DNA of 64,000 nucleotides from Geosiphon pyriformis (GCA_016748015.1 JAAOMT010000046.1:742959-806958), one strand, 5' to 3'; shown: positions 12,301 through 24,716, numbered from the stretch's first letter. Made by a program: numbers and translations. The notes: generated from the sequence alone by a model not told the origin.

Positions 12301-12770
12301 GCAATAATAATAAAAATATTATGCCAAAATACATATATAATACTAATATAAAGTTTGATCTCAGATATTTAAAAAAAACTGCCATCTAATTAGAACTTTA
12401 TTCATGTTCTAATATAGATCTGAAAATAACACTAAAAATTCCAGCAATAACAATAGTCTAATTAGTCTTTAGATCTAGTTTAGCAAAAAAGAGATTAATA
12501 TTAGAAAAGGAATAATTAATATAAGATATATAGAAAATATTATTGCAATACTAGAAAATAATTCAGAAAAAGAATATATTATTGAACCAAACAAAAAAAT
12601 AGCACAGACAATATTTTTGTCTCTAGTTAAAATAGTTTAATTAATGTCAATAAGAACAAAGAAAGAGTTAAAGATTATAGCAAGAGAGATAAAGAGATTT
12701 AGATCTATAAATAGAGTAAAAATACCAGTTAATATAACAAAAAAAAAATTTATTAATAAGAAAAAATTAT
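12300..12770 (+). pseudogene. P1 dUTPase remnant
   Basis: Nucleotide-pool enzyme domain seen in this family. Traces of the five dUTPase motifs remain in order: a FDLRY-like segment at ~12355, SLAKK at ~12480, a YIENIIAILENNSEK strand at ~12520-12570, KKIAQTIF at ~12595-12615, and a degraded Gly-rich motif 5 near 12700. Too many substitutions for function. Confidence 0.65.
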
Positions 12771-14402
12771 TTCCACTTATTAATCAATTTCTATTTTATC
12801 ATATGATCAGTATATATTAGTTATAAAAAGAAAGGTAAAGAATCAACTCCAGATTTTTGAAGCTAAAACAAATATTTATAAATCAGAAGAAATTGGTATT
12901 ACTAATCTCTATATATTAGCCAAAAATCATAAACACATTAAAATTTTAATATATAACACAATTGAAAACTTTATAGAAATACCAAGTAGAATCATTATCA
13001 AATACTTAAGTATTGAAGTTGAAAATTAAGCATCTACTACTATTTCAAACCTTTCATAACTTTGTAGATATGTGAATATTATATTACAAATCATATATGA
13101 ATAAAAAGAATATTATTTGTTACAATCAAAACAATTAAAACAAATAAACTTAAGAAATTTAAACCCATTTTAATATATACAACTCAAAATATTACTCAAC
13201 AATTTTAATAACATTTCGTCTATAAAAACAAATTTGGCAAAACTGATATTATTTAATACCAGATCAAAACTGGAAATACAATACTAATTAAACAAAAAGC
13301 ATACAAAATATTATTAACCAGTTATGAGATTATTTAACAAAAAATCAACAAAATATTAAACAACAAATTAATTCAATTATTAATAAGCCCATAGTTATTA
13401 CCAATAGTACTTGTCCAAAAAAAGAATAGAAAAATCCACTTTTGTGTAGACTACTGAAAATTTAACAATGTTATTTGGAAAGACAACTATTTAATTTCAC
13501 AAATTCAAGAGTTATTTAATGCTTTTAAAGAGAAAAAATGGTTTTTAACATTAAAATTAGATAGTAATTACTGACAAGTAGTCATAAATTTAGTTAATAA
13601 AAAGAAAATAGCATTTACAATCAAAAAAAAATTTTTGAATTTGACATTATGTCTTTTGGCTTAATCAATACTCTAGCTATTTTCTAATAGCTCATAGAAA
13701 TTGTTTATACTGAATTATTATAAAAATCAGTAGTAGTTTACTTAAATAACACCAATGTGTTTTTCAAAACATTTGATAACTATCTATATCATCTTCAATA
13801 AATGTTTGAAAAGTTAAAAAAAGCTGAACTAAAGTTAAATGTTACTAAATGTTTCTTTGAAAAACTGAACTCAAATTTTTAAGACATGTTATAAGCAAAA
13901 ATAGCATAAAAACAGATTCAAACAAAATTGAGATAGCCAAAAACTTTCCAGTATCAACAAATTTTATAGAATTAAGAACATTCTTGGAATTTGCTAAATA
14001 CTATTGCTGTTTCATCCAAAACTTCTCTAAAATAGCACAACTACTTTATCAGTTTTTAAGCAAAGAACATTAAATATAAATAGATTGAAATTCAACAAAA
14101 AGTTTTTAACAGCTTGAAAAGAAAACTTATCTTAGTCTTAGTATTAATCTATTTAAATTATAACAAGTCATATATTATCACTACCAATACATTCAGTCAA
14201 GCATTAAAAGTTGTATTGTCACAAAAAAAAGCTAATAGACAAGAATATTTAATGGCATATGTTAGCCAAAGTTTAAGTTCAGCTAAAAAAAACTATGAAA
14301 TTCCAGCATCAAAACACTTAGCTATCTATTAGGCTGTTATCAAATAAAAGGAATACTTAAGTCAAAAATTTGATGTATACACTAATTACAAAAGATTGAC
14401 AT
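12771..14402 (+). pseudogene. P1 reverse transcriptase and RNase H (5' part) remnant
   Basis: RT follows the pre-RT linker (~12840-13240). HFCVDY, a KLDSNY-type first catalytic Asp block near 13560, FGLIN at ~13655 and YLNNTNVF at ~13740 are visible; the active-site YLDD reads YLNN through GAT-to-AAT changes. RNase H begins near 14114 (ITTNTFSQALKVVLSQKKA). It is cut at 14402 by element C; the reading continues at 54377. Confidence 0.82.
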
Positions 14403-15227
14403 TGTTACAGGTAATTATTTGGGATCTCAAAGCAAATAACAAACCCATAACTTGGTGTTCAATTGATATAATAATGTTGGTCTTTGAAAGTTTTGGTGGA
14501 GTTTTTTGTATAATAAACAGAGATTTAATTAATAGTTTTATTCATAGCTTTCTAAAACCACAATTTTGTCAATTATTTCTCAATGTGATAATCAGTAATC
14601 CTCCTGATAAGATATTCTCAATTCCGAGTGTCTATTCTTATTCCTGGGTCTTTTACCAGTACTATATTCTGATGTTAGTACCTTTACATGTAAATCCTTT
14701 TAATCAAGTTAGCAAAATAACAACAAAAATAAAAAATAAAAAATAAAAATAAAAAAATAAGCCAAGACAATTTACACATTAGTATCCTGTTAATAGCTGT
14801 GATCAAAAGCTATTGTTCTAGTATGGTTAAGTATAAATTGCTATCAACATCAAGTGTTGATAGTGAGAAATAGATAAAGATAGTGAATAATTATTTTATT
14901 TATATTTGTGTTTAAAGATTGCCTAGATGAAATCTAAACTAAGAGATCTGTTTTTTCTACTTTTAATACTACTGCTATATATACATAATTAAGATTTCTC
15001 AATTCCTCAATTTTTCACACCAGGAATCTTGAAATTCTTGAAATTCTGTAATTCTTTTGAGAAAAATCCTGGAATTCTGGAATTCTGTGATTTCTCATAC
15101 AAGAATCCTGAAATTTCTGGAATCCTGCAATTCCTCTAAAAGGAATCCTGGAATTCCACATTTACTATGTCTATCTCTGATTGGCTAATTTATATGCTAA
15201 TATACTTCTTATATTTTATAAGTAACA
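14403..15227 (-). repeat. Element C 3' LTR
   Basis: Pairs with 53552-54376 at equal length. It contains a dense block of TTCCTGGAATTC-like dyad repeats (~15000-15165) next to a TATATATA box (~14976), in the order repeat block, TATA, R-U5 when read on the minus strand. Differences from its partner are nearly all transitions. Confidence 0.93.
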
Positions 15228-16000
15228 TTATTTTCTCTTTTTAATATTGAGCTCCATTAAGATCTCCTAATTCTAATTCTCTGTCTTTGAGTATTTCTTG
15301 AACTTCTTTTTCAAGAATTACTTAAGTTATCTTGTTTTGTAGTTTTTTAAATTAGACATTGGTTATTTTTCTTATTTGATTAATGATAATCAAGTCTATT
15401 GCTGAGTTGAGTAAGATTTTTGAACAATCTTGAAATTTGATTTGTAATCAATATATGGCTCATGCTTGTGTAGTTAGATTGTTCTTTTCCACAAATTGTT
15501 CAAGTTGTTATAATATTGTTGTATCAAATAGTCATTTTGTTTTGTTTGTATATAAGTTTTGAATATTCAGATGTTGTTCCAAGTGAAAATAACAAAAGTT
15601 TCTTGGAAATTGTTGTGTTCACCACTTCCAAGTTTCTTTAGTCACTTTTTGATATGGAGTAACACTTGTTGGCTCTTCTATTGTCAATTTTACTTTTAGA
15701 ATTATTCTGTTAACAGTGCTTTCTGGTTTCTTTTGTACTTTGTATGGGCATATTTTTCTAATATCTTGGTATTAAATAGTTTGTTGGTTGATAGTAATTT
15801 TCATATTCTGTTGTTAAATCAGTTGGAAGAGTTGTTGTGCCAGTATGTGTATGTTGTTAGTAATTTCTATATTCTTTTTGTTGTCTTTGTTGCATATATT
15901 ATGTCTTTTTTTATACTCTTTTGGTTGTTCAATTTGATGTGTTTGGTTCAATGATTATGATTGGTTCCAGATCTCATGAAATCTCATCTGGTTGGATTAG
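15228..16000 (-). pseudogene. Element C post-integrase region
   Basis: About 250 codons between integrase and the 3' LTR, aligned by eye with the same region in D, E, F and P1. Shared blocks are QQFPRNFCYFHLEQH, AAF-type FVEKNNL, and the C-terminal NGAQY (~15240) overlapping the purine tract. Unknown function; no membrane span or known fold seen. Stops in place of Trp and Gln codons. Confidence 0.55.
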
Positions 16001-17180
16001 TATTCTCTGTACTCCTAATTGTGAAATATTATTGGTAGATGGTGACACTATATGGTAATATGGTTTCAGTTAATTACCATGTGCTGCTTTGATTAAGATT
16101 TTGTTGTTCAATCTTAATTTATAAATTCTATTTTCAAGAATTTTTTTTATGTAAAATGGTTCATTCTATTTGGAGTCAAATTTTCCACTTCATTGTTTTT
16201 TTGCTTTGATACGATGTAAAAATACTTTGTTTTCAATCTTGAATTTAACTGGTTTATCTGGTAGTTGGTTATCGTGTCTTTTTTTTTGTTTTTCTTATGC
16301 CTTTTGGATGTTATCAGCTGCTTTTTGCTGTTTGTTCTCTAATGTCTCCATTAAGTCATATGTTCTTTTTAACAATGTTCTTTGAAAATTCTCTTCTGTT
16401 ATTGGTTCTGTTGAATATGTTTTGATTTTTATTTCAACTGGTAATGTTGTTGTTCTACTGTATACTAATTTAAATAGTATTGTTTGTGTAGTGTCTTGCT
16501 TCATTGTCCTGTAAGCAAATAATACTGATGATATAAACAAATCTCATTCATCCTGGTTTTTTTGACTGATTTTGGCAATTGCTTCACACAATGTTCTATT
16601 AAATCTTTCTATTAGCCCATTGGTTTGTGGATAATATGGTGATGATAATGGTTTTTTTATCCCAAATTTTTGACTTAATTTTGTTAATGTTTTATTCACA
16701 AAATGAATTCTTTGGTTTGATAATAATTCTTTTGGACATTTGTGTTGACAGATCAAATCTTGATAAATATATTTGGCAATAGATTCTGCATTTGCTCTTT
16801 AAATGGTTTTTGCTTCTGGCTATTTTGTAAGATAGTTCATGACTACTGCAATATATCTGTTGCCTTTGCTGGTTATAGTTAATGGTCTGACTAAGTCAAT
16901 TCTAATGTGATCAAATGATTGTTTCACTTTGATTGGTCTCAATGGCTCACTGGGTTTTGTTCTTCCTCTTTTCTAACAAGTATCACAATTTTGAACATAT
17001 TAGATAATATTTGAATATATAGATGACCAATAGTATCTTTTCCTGGTTTTTTCTATGGTTGTTTCTTTATGAAAATGTCCTGCTGTTGGATCTGAGTGCA
17101 TGTTAAACAATATTGTCTCTTTTTCTGGTTCTGTAATTACCTTGGTTGGTTGATCTGGATTTCTTTTGTTTTTTTAATAA
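16001..17180 (-). pseudogene. Element C integrase
   Basis: The zinc module (HSDPTAGHF and a C-x2-C with the last Cys near 16978) lies at ~16970-17110. The DDE core has IDLVRPL near 16885, a second-Asp segment reading SNQRIHF (Asp to Asn, ~16720) and GLIERFNRTL with the Glu kept (~16590-16620). The C-terminal frame 16540-16295 leads into the GPY/F module. The Asp-to-Asn change and stops make it inactive. Confidence 0.85.
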
Positions 17181-17800
17181 AGTATATTTTAATGGTTAAT
17201 AAAATATTTTGATTGTTGTTTTATATTGTTTTGTTCTTTTTGAAATAATTTTTCCTTGAACAATTAGGTATTTATATAATGTTGAAGTTGTTGGTATTTT
17301 TGTATATTCATCTTTTGTTATATTTTTGGGTTGAATGTTTTTAGATTTGTCTCATTTATAACAAGCCATTAGCATTTCCATTTTTTTTTTTTTTGTAATG
17401 TACTGTATAATTAAATGGTAAAAGTTCTATTTTCTATCTGGCATAGCAATTGTCTCCAAATTCTTACTTCTGGATTAAAGTCAATCCTTTGTAATCAGTA
17501 TATACATCAAACTTTTGACTCAAGTATTCTTTTCATTTGGTGACAACCTAATAAATAGCTAAGTGTTCTAGTGCTGGAGTTTTATAGTTCTTTTCAGCTG
17601 AACTTAAGCTTCTGCTGGCATAAGCTACTGGATGTTCTTGTCCATCTGGTTCTTTCTGAGATAGTACTACTCCTAATGCTTAACCAGATGCATTAGTGGT
17701 AATGATAAATAGTTTGTTGTGGTCTGAATAGATTAATACTGGGGCTTGAATAAGTTTTTTTCTCAGTGTGCTAAAAGCTTTTTGTTAGATTTCAGTCTAT
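17181..17800 (-). pseudogene. Element C RNase H
   Basis: Follows RT directly. ITTNASG-like and LGVVLSQ segments (~17670-17710), SAEKNY and the HLAIY block (~17560) are recognisable. Several stops. The homologous stretch in P1 is where C itself inserted. Confidence 0.75.
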
Positions 17801-18670
17801 TTGTATTTGGTGTTTTTTGTTTGTAGTTGGTATAGTGGTTGAGCTATTTTAGAAAAGTCTTTGATAAAGTGGTAGTAATATCCAGTAAATCCCAAGAATG
17901 CTCTTAATTCTGTGAGATTATTTGGTACTGAAAAGTTTTTAACAATCTCAATTTTATCTGGATTTGTTTTAATACTGTTTTTCCTTACAACATGTCCCAA
18001 AAACTTGAGTTCAGTTTTTCCAAAGAAACACTTAATTGCATTTAATTTTAATCTGGCTCTTTTTAGTCTTTAAATACTTGTTGAAAATGGTGTAGATGAT
18101 CATCAAATATTTTGGAAAACACATTGGTGTTATCTAAATATATGATTACTGATTTCCATAACAGTTTAGTATAGACAATTTTCATAAGTTGTTGAAATAT
18201 GGCTGGAGCATTTATCAAGCCAAATAGCATAATCTCAAATTCAAAATTTTTTTTCGAGTCATAAAAACCGTTTTCTTCTTGTCTTCTGGTTTCATGGCTA
18301 TTTGCCAGTAACCACTGTCTAAGTCTAAAGTTGAGAACCATTTTTTTTTTCCTAAAGTGTCAAACAGCTCTTGGATCTTTGGAGTTGGATAGCTATCTCC
18401 TTTTGTTACTCCATTCAGTTTCTGGTAATCTACACAAAAGTGGATTTTTCCATTTTTCTTACAGACTAATACCACTGGTGATAATTATGGGCTCATTAAT
18501 GGCTGAATTAGTCCATTGTTAAGCATCTGATTAATTTTTTGATATGGCTGGCTGGTGGTATTTTGTATGCTCTTTGTTTAATTGGCATTGCATTTCTAGT
18601 CTTGATTTAATGCTGGATTATGTTAGTTCTACCAAATTCATTTTTGCTGACAAAAATGTCCTTAAAATTG
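17797..18670 (-). pseudogene. Element C reverse transcriptase
   Basis: Overlapping frames 18475-18215, 18341-18063 and 18000-17797. Motifs in order: HFCVDYQKLNGVTKGDSYPT, STLDLDSGYWQI (first catalytic Asp), FGLINAPAIFQ, and YLDNTNVF, where the second Asp of YLDD is Asn. LRAFLGFTGYYYHFI marks the thumb. Frameshifts separate the frames. Confidence 0.88.
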
Positions 18671-19060
18671 TTAAGTAACATCTTAAGCTACATACATTGT
18701 AGTGAGTCTAGATTTTCTAAGTTTATCTGTTCCAATTGTTTTGGTTGGAGCAGATAACATTTTTCTCGCTTATATATTGTTTGTGATGTGATATCCACAT
18801 ATCTACACAGTTGTGAAAAATCTGGAATGGGGTTTGGTAGTTGGTTTTCAATTTTGGTGGTTAAATATCCAATAGTGGTCCCTTCTGATATTTCAATGAT
18901 GTCTTCCATGTTGTTGTAAATAGGAATTTTAATGTGACTGTGGTTTTTGGCTGGTATGTGTAGATTGATTAATCTAATCTCTTCTAATTTACAAAGTGTT
19001 GCTTCTGTCTCAAAAATCTGAATCTGATTCTTCACTTTTCTTTTTATAACTAATATGTAC
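18671..19060 (-). pseudogene. Element C pre-RT linker domain
   Basis: A 115-codon open frame (19035-18688) between dUTPase and RT, rich in short beta-strand-like segments (NLHIPAKNHSHIKIPIYNN, then EISEGTTIGYLTTKIE). The same segment is present in D, E and F. It resembles the beta-barrel spacer found before RT in some pol proteins, but I cannot name it. Confidence 0.55.
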
Positions 19061-19086
19061 TGGTCATATGGTGGAATGGAAATTGA

Positions 19087-19570
19087 TTAATGAATGGAGA
19101 TAATTTCTTCCTTGTTAACAATTTCTTCCTCTGTCATATTAACTAGTACATCTATTCTATCTGTTGATTCGAATTCCTGTATTCCTTTAGCTGTAATCCT
19201 TAATTCTTCTCTGTTTCTCACTAATACTAATTGAGCTATTTTAACCAGAGGCAGGAATATTGCCTGCACTATCTTTTTATTTGGCTCTATAATATAGGTC
19301 TTTTCTGAATTATTTTGTAGTATTGCAATAATATTTCTCACATATCTTGCATTAATTATTCCTCCTCTGATATTGATTTCTTTTTTTGCTAAGCTATTCT
19401 TAGATGCTAGTTAAACTATTGTTGTTGCTAAAATTTCTAATGCTACTTTGGGATCAATACAGATGCACAAATGTGGTTTCAATTTAATAGCATCTTTTCT
19501 TGAATATCTCAGATCAAACCCTATATTAGTATTATGTGCACATTTTGGCATAATGTCTTTATTATTATTG
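19087..19570 (-). pseudogene. Element C dUTPase
   Basis: Hydrolyses dUTP to dUMP and PPi in active family members. From right to left: FDLRYSRK (motif 1, ~19500), a broken motif 2, ARYVRNIIAILQNNSEK (motif 3, ~19290-19345; the Asp position is lost), KKIVQAIFLPL (motif 4, ~19255-19285), GIQEFESTDR (motif 5, ~19160-19190, Gly and Ser residues eroded). Order and spacing fit the trimeric dUTPase family; decay makes it non-functional. Confidence 0.75.
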
Positions 19571-20470
19571 CTAAACTATTTCAGTTCCTGCTCTTTGGTA
19601 AGATCAGAGAGTACAATGTATTGTTTGGAGTTTAAATCTGAGTTTGAATTGTTATTGTTGTTATTGCCAATTTGCATAGAGCTAGAACCATTGTTTTTGT
19701 TTTGTTGTTGTTAGAGTTTAAATCGGAATTAAAAATTGATTCCAATTTTGATGTACAGTTGTTAATTGGTTCCTCTTTTTCTGGGATTGTGTAGATTATG
19801 TATGGTGGTAGATTGTAAATAAGATCATACTCATTACAATATTAGAAGTTACAGAAAATCAAACAATGATTACATAGTTGTGTGTTTATTTCTTCCAACT
19901 ATTGCTCTTGTTCTTCTTGAGTGAGTGCTAATTCTTGATAGTACTTGTGGAATTGTTCTGAGTCCATAAACTCTAGGATAATATTTGGGTTTGGGCTCCA
20001 GTTAAGTTCTATGAATTCTAATGAGTTGTTTTTGATCATTCTTATTTTTTCTAGTAACACTCCTTTGATTTTGGTGAGTGCTATTTGCTAAATTTTGTTG
20101 TCATCATGTGGATAGCCATCCAAACATTTTATTGCTCTTCTCCAATTGGCTTCTATGAAAGTCTTTTTTCTTATCCAGTCATTAATTAGAATCGTGTATT
20201 GACACAATTTGTCACAGGTTTCTCCTCATCCAGGAATGTTATTTCATATTCCTTCATCTAATAGGATTTCTCCACAAGTGAGACAAGATTTGTTGTTCTA
20301 TTTTTTTTGCCATTTTGGTCATCTAAAGCATTCTAAGATGCATAAACAGCAGTAAAATTTGGTTGCTGTAGAGTATTCTTCATTATTATCACAGCACATG
20401 TCTATTAACAACAATTTTTAGCCACAATTAATGCATACCAGTTTTGGTCAGCAATAGTTAGACTGGTGTG
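19571..20470 (-). pseudogene. Element C cysteine-rich module and Asn/Ser linker
   Basis: First cysteine cluster at ~20200-20440 (paired cysteines seen as ACA and GCA on the plus strand), second C-x2-C pair near 19835-19860, then an Asn-rich acidic linker (~19600-19780). Same order as in F. Interpreted as zinc-binding by cysteine spacing only. Confidence 0.55.
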
Positions 20471-21321
20471 GTGAAGAGTAAGTATATGGTGTATAAGTAG
20501 AGGTAGTAGCTAGCACTAATTCTTCTTCTTTCTTCTTTCCTTTTCCTTTTTTTTCCCAAGTCCAAATTGGTGGCCACTTGCTTTGGTCATTATTATTCCA
20601 ATAACTTTGGTTGGTTTTTCAGGTAGGTTCTTTTTCTCTTTTTTTCTTTCTTTTGTTGTTCTATGATGGTATCAGCAGTAATTTGTTGTGGTCAGCATTG
20701 GCCCAGGAAACTTGGTATGCTTCCTAGGTAGGTTTTTCTTCTTTATCATTAAACTTGATAAGTAGTGCTGGCACATTGTTATTCAGTTTAAAATGACCAC
20801 ACATTGCTGATACTCATATGTGTTATCCGTTCTGACTAAGTTGCAATTCCTGGGTGGTCTAGTTAAGTATCATATTTGTTTTGGACAGCTAATTATTACC
20901 AATGAGTGCTTAGTATTAAGTAGCTTCTATGACTAATATCTTGATTGTTATGATAATGCTGTTGATTTTGATGGATAAGTTATCTATTTCACCAATTGGG
21001 GTCTTGATGGCTCTATTAGCTGTAATTATTCTTGTGCTGGCAGCTCAATCAACTCAGCAACCTAATTGGTTTATGAATTGTCATGTAATGATGCTGTTTG
21101 CTGAACCACTATCTAGGATCAGTTTTATGGCCTAACTGTTGAATTTAGCATTAATGTACATGGCAGTGATGGGTTTCTCTTCAAACATGGCTCTACTGAA
21201 CAATGGTGTTTGTAATGGTTCCTTGAATTCAAATGAGAAAATTGCTGCTAGTGATCCATTATTAGTTATGATGGCTGAAGATATGTTGCTGATAAGTGAT
21301 TTGTTTTGGTTGAGTTCCTGG
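20471..21321 (-). pseudogene. Element C retropepsin region, cut by D
   Basis: KLILDSGSANSIIT (~21080-21130) keeps the catalytic DSG. It is followed by a TGA (complement 21081-21083) shared with P1, D and F, then TPIGEIDNLSIKINSI. Upstream (right) the frame stops at 21321 where element D is inserted; it resumes at 51349. The left part (20471-20850) is Lys/Glu-rich connector. Confidence 0.78.
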
Positions 21322-22203
21322 TGTTACTCATAAAAAAAACAGATATAGAAAATAGTAGACCAATAAGGGAATAGTAGTTAGCACATGAGTATATTGCTCA
21401 GCAATATGGAGCAATATCAGAAATTATGACATATTGCTCAATAATATGGAGCAATATTAGAAATTAGAGCATATTGCTTAGCAATGTGAACATTGCTCAA
21501 GAAATCATAACACATTGCTTAAGAATATAAGCAATCTTATAGAACATAAATTAGGTATATATAACAGTAGCATTAGAAGCAGAAAAGACAGATCTCTCAA
21601 TTTAGATTTGATCTAAGCAACTTTTCACATCACAAATATCAATAAATAATTATTCAATATCTCAAATCTACTCCTCAATATCAACACTTTATGTTAATAG
21701 TAATTGATACTTAAACCATACTGGAACAATAGCTCTTAATCATGGCTATTGACAAGATACTAACATTTATTGTCTTGGCTTATTTCTTTATTTTCTTTTA
21801 TTTTCTTTTATTTTGTTATTTTTTGTTGTATACTAATTGATTAAAGGATTAAAGCACTGAGTTACTGACGTCAGGATATAGCATTGGTAAAAGACCCAGG
21901 AATAAAAGTAGACACTCAGATTTGAGGATAGCTTACCAGGAGATTGCTGGCCACCATGTTGAGAAAAGAATTGATAGAATTGTGATTTCAGGAAGTGACA
22001 GATAACAACTATTTTAACTCATGAATTGACACTAGAAACACTATTTAAAAAAAATTATATTGGAATCTCTGTTCATTATACAAAGAACTCAACCAAAATC
22101 TTCAGATACAGTTAACCTTCAGAAACCAACATCATTAGATCAATTGAGCACCAAGTTACAGATTTGTTATTTGCTTTAAGACTCCAAATAATCACTTGTA
22201 ATA
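21322..22203 (+). repeat. Element D 5' LTR
   Basis: U3 carries about six dyads of the type ATTGCTCAGCAAT (21385-21530) just before a TATATATA box (~21556-21563). Downstream of TATA it resembles the C and F LTRs, but the upstream block is unrelated to theirs. Against its partner I see about 21 transitions and no transversions over the first ~215 bp. Confidence 0.94.
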
Positions 22204-22221
22204 TTTAGTGCTTCCTGTAAA
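22204..22221 (+). other. Element D primer binding site
   Basis: TTTAGTGCTTCCTGTAAAA directly after the LTR matches TTTGGTGCTTCCTGTGAGG of element F apart from G-to-A changes, so it is a decayed PBS. It sets the plus-strand orientation. Confidence 0.72.
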
Positions 22222-22265
22222 ATATAATCTTACAGAAAACCAGTACCAACAACAATCATCTAAAA

Positions 22266-23844
22266 GTGGCAGAATCAGAAATAATAAGGAAAAACCATTT
22301 AGGATTCACTAAATCTTTATTTCAACAGTACAGTCAACAATTGGGCTTAATTAACAACTATTATCCAGTGGAATTAGCCTTCAACTTCTATGTTAACAAA
22401 AGAATCACAGATTTTCTGAGAAGACCAGTTAATATTAAGTTAGCAAGAAAAAATTTCTATACAAAATTAATCTAACACATTAGCTTACCACAAAATTACA
22501 GTTTTGCACCAATTATCAAAAAAATTAATCAAGAAATTGAAAGATATACTCAACAACAATTTCCTATTATCTATACAGATAAAAGTAAAAGAAAGTTACA
22601 AACACCAACAGCAATTCCAAAAGAAATACAATTACCAATGTGGAAGAAACAAAGAATTAAATCTCCACTATATCCATTATACCATCATACATCTGGAAAT
22701 ACCATCAATATTATATCAGCAGGTGCATTCACATCAAACATGACATCAATATTTGGATGACTTCTATTTCAAAGTAAACAAAAGAAAACAGAGTTATTAG
22801 AAACATACAGTAATTACTTTGAAGGATTTAAATTACAATCCTCAACACTATCAGGATTCCAATTACCACCACCTCCACCAGATTTCGGAACTGCAAGTGC
22901 TTGGGAAATAATGACATCAGAAAAAAAGGAAGAAGAGAATCAAGAATTTAATTATAAAAATTCAATTGCAGAAAATCCAGAAGTTGAAACTCTGAATATT
23001 CAAACCCAGCAAACTCAAAACAATCCAAACTTTGAGTTAATTAATCAGTAAAACTTATTTTCAGAAATTGTCATTAATCAACAACCAATTGATCCAATTG
23101 CTAAACAACTTCAATTACCACCAATACTACCTCAGCAATTACCATTTCAACCACCACAACAACCAAACTTGGATCCAATGGCCTATGCTCCAATAGCAAA
23201 ACTTAAAAAATTTATGGGCAAAGAAGATAACACCCAAATATGGCTGAATGATGTGGAAAAAGCCATTGCAGCCAATAGATAGAATGATGTATGAGCTATG
23301 CAAGCCATTCCATACTTTTTCTAAAATACTACTGATTCATAGTATCAGAGCTTGGTTAACAAACTTCAGAATTTCAACACATTTAAGCTTAAGTTCTTGA
23401 AATATTTTAGCAACAACAACAGTATTAATCACTTAGCCAATACCTTCACTACTATCAAGCAAGGAGAAACTAAAGCAGTCACTACTTACTTAGAATGCTT
23501 TCATAGAAACTTAAGCCAAATACAAGCAATTGATGTGAATTATTTACAACACCACAGATTCTGAACCAGTTTATCTGTAAACTGCACAGTAGCATCCTCT
23601 AATGCATACACCCAATGCACCCACAAACTCTCTAAGACACAGTTACCAATGCACGGAATTTCGAATCTGCAGAACTCGAAGCTAACCATGCTTAAGCTGT
23701 TAATCTAGTAATAAACAGATTATCTGAATTGAATTCCAAATTGAAACAACTTAGTGATTCAATTAATCAGAAATTAGAAGGATACTTAGCTGACAATCAC
23801 ACAATTTATTAGCCACTCCAATAACACAATAATTCTGGAAACAT
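22266..23844 (+). pseudogene. Element D gag, 5' part
   Basis: Start ATG at 22266 (MAESEIIRKNHLGFTKSLFQ), about 60 bp after the LTR. The N-terminal block runs to ~22850. A Pro/Gln-rich linker follows (22860-23200), then the capsid-like block with KKFMGKEDNTQIWLNDVEKA (~23205-23265), FSNNNSINHLANTFTTIKQG and RDFESAELEANHA-type repeats. Cut at 23844 by element E; continues at 33634. Confidence 0.85.
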
Positions 23845-24716
23845 TGTTATAAGTAAACTGGGTAGGGTATGATGGTAACATTTAGTGCTCTAGTTTTGGG
23901 TTATCTTTCAAAGTTGTCTGCTTTTTCCTCTGTGTTAATGTTATCAGTCTTTGAAAGTTTATTCTTGGGTGTAAATTTATCCATTGAGTTTTTTGGTTAT
24001 AAGACACAGAGTTTGTCTTTTATTGATTGCAATATTTTCCATAATGTGAACTTTCTTCTCCACACTAATGAGCACAGTTGTTAGGGTCTGGCATTGTCTT
24101 TTCACTTTTTTAATAAGCTACCAAGATAATGTTAATATCCAAAACTTAGGAGGAGCTTCCCTCTTTTACTAGGCTATTACAAAGTCTATTCTAAGACAGT
24201 CAATTTTCTTATGTTGCCATTCCAAAAAAAAAAAGAAAAAAAAAAAAGAATTAGTTCTTGTCAATCGCCATAATCAAGAGCAATTGGTCCAAATTATTAA
24301 GGGTTCGAGACATTTATGCCAATGGCATCTGTTCCAGAACAAAAGTAGGAAATACTGATTTTAATTTTAATTAAAATCTATAAGATAGGAGAACATAAAT
24401 TGGTGAATTGGATTTGGTTTTGATAATTTATTTTATTTTGGACTATAGATATATAATAAGTATAATACAAAGTAAAATTGATTCCTAACTAACTGTCTGC
24501 CTTTTCAACTTCTACAACTACTTGTTTTTATACATTTTTTTGGTTTTACAGGATTGCTTTCAATTGCTTTACTATTACTAGTTATTGCTCGTTATTACTA
24601 GCTATTGTTTGTATTTGCTAGCTATTGTTTGCGTTTGCTTTGTGTTACCTCGAGTTGTACCACGTTTTTTTTGTTATGTTTTTCCATAGCTTTTTGGTTT
24701 TTTTACTCGAGTAACA
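23845..24716 (-). repeat. Element E 3' LTR
   Basis: Partner of 32769-33633. In element orientation a block of TAGCTATTGTTTG-like repeats (~24575-24650) precedes a TATAAAAA box (~24525-24535). A pyrimidine/purine low-complexity tract lies at ~24227-24250. Confidence 0.93.

Larger units (their letters stand above)
8625..14402 (+). mobile_element. Element P1, 5' segment: oldest, most AT-rich Ty3/gypsy copy
   Basis: Plus-strand gag to RNase H of the same family as C, D and F, recognisable only by comparison because stops occur every few codons. It breaks off at 14402 inside RNase H, where element C starts, and resumes at 54377 with the next base of the same domain. The left edge near 8625 is where similarity to other gag leaders begins; there is no 5' LTR. 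Very rich in A and T compared with D or F. Confidence 0.88.

Noticed and set aside
14396-14746. 116-codon plus-strand frame, with a similar frame at 53500-53721
   Set aside because: Lies in the element C LTRs, antisense to the element; open by composition only.
24298-24312. GGTTCGAGAC, similar to a tRNA B box
   Set aside because: It is inside the element E LTR, has no A box at suitable distance or cloverleaf, and the other LTR copy reads GGTTTGAGGC.
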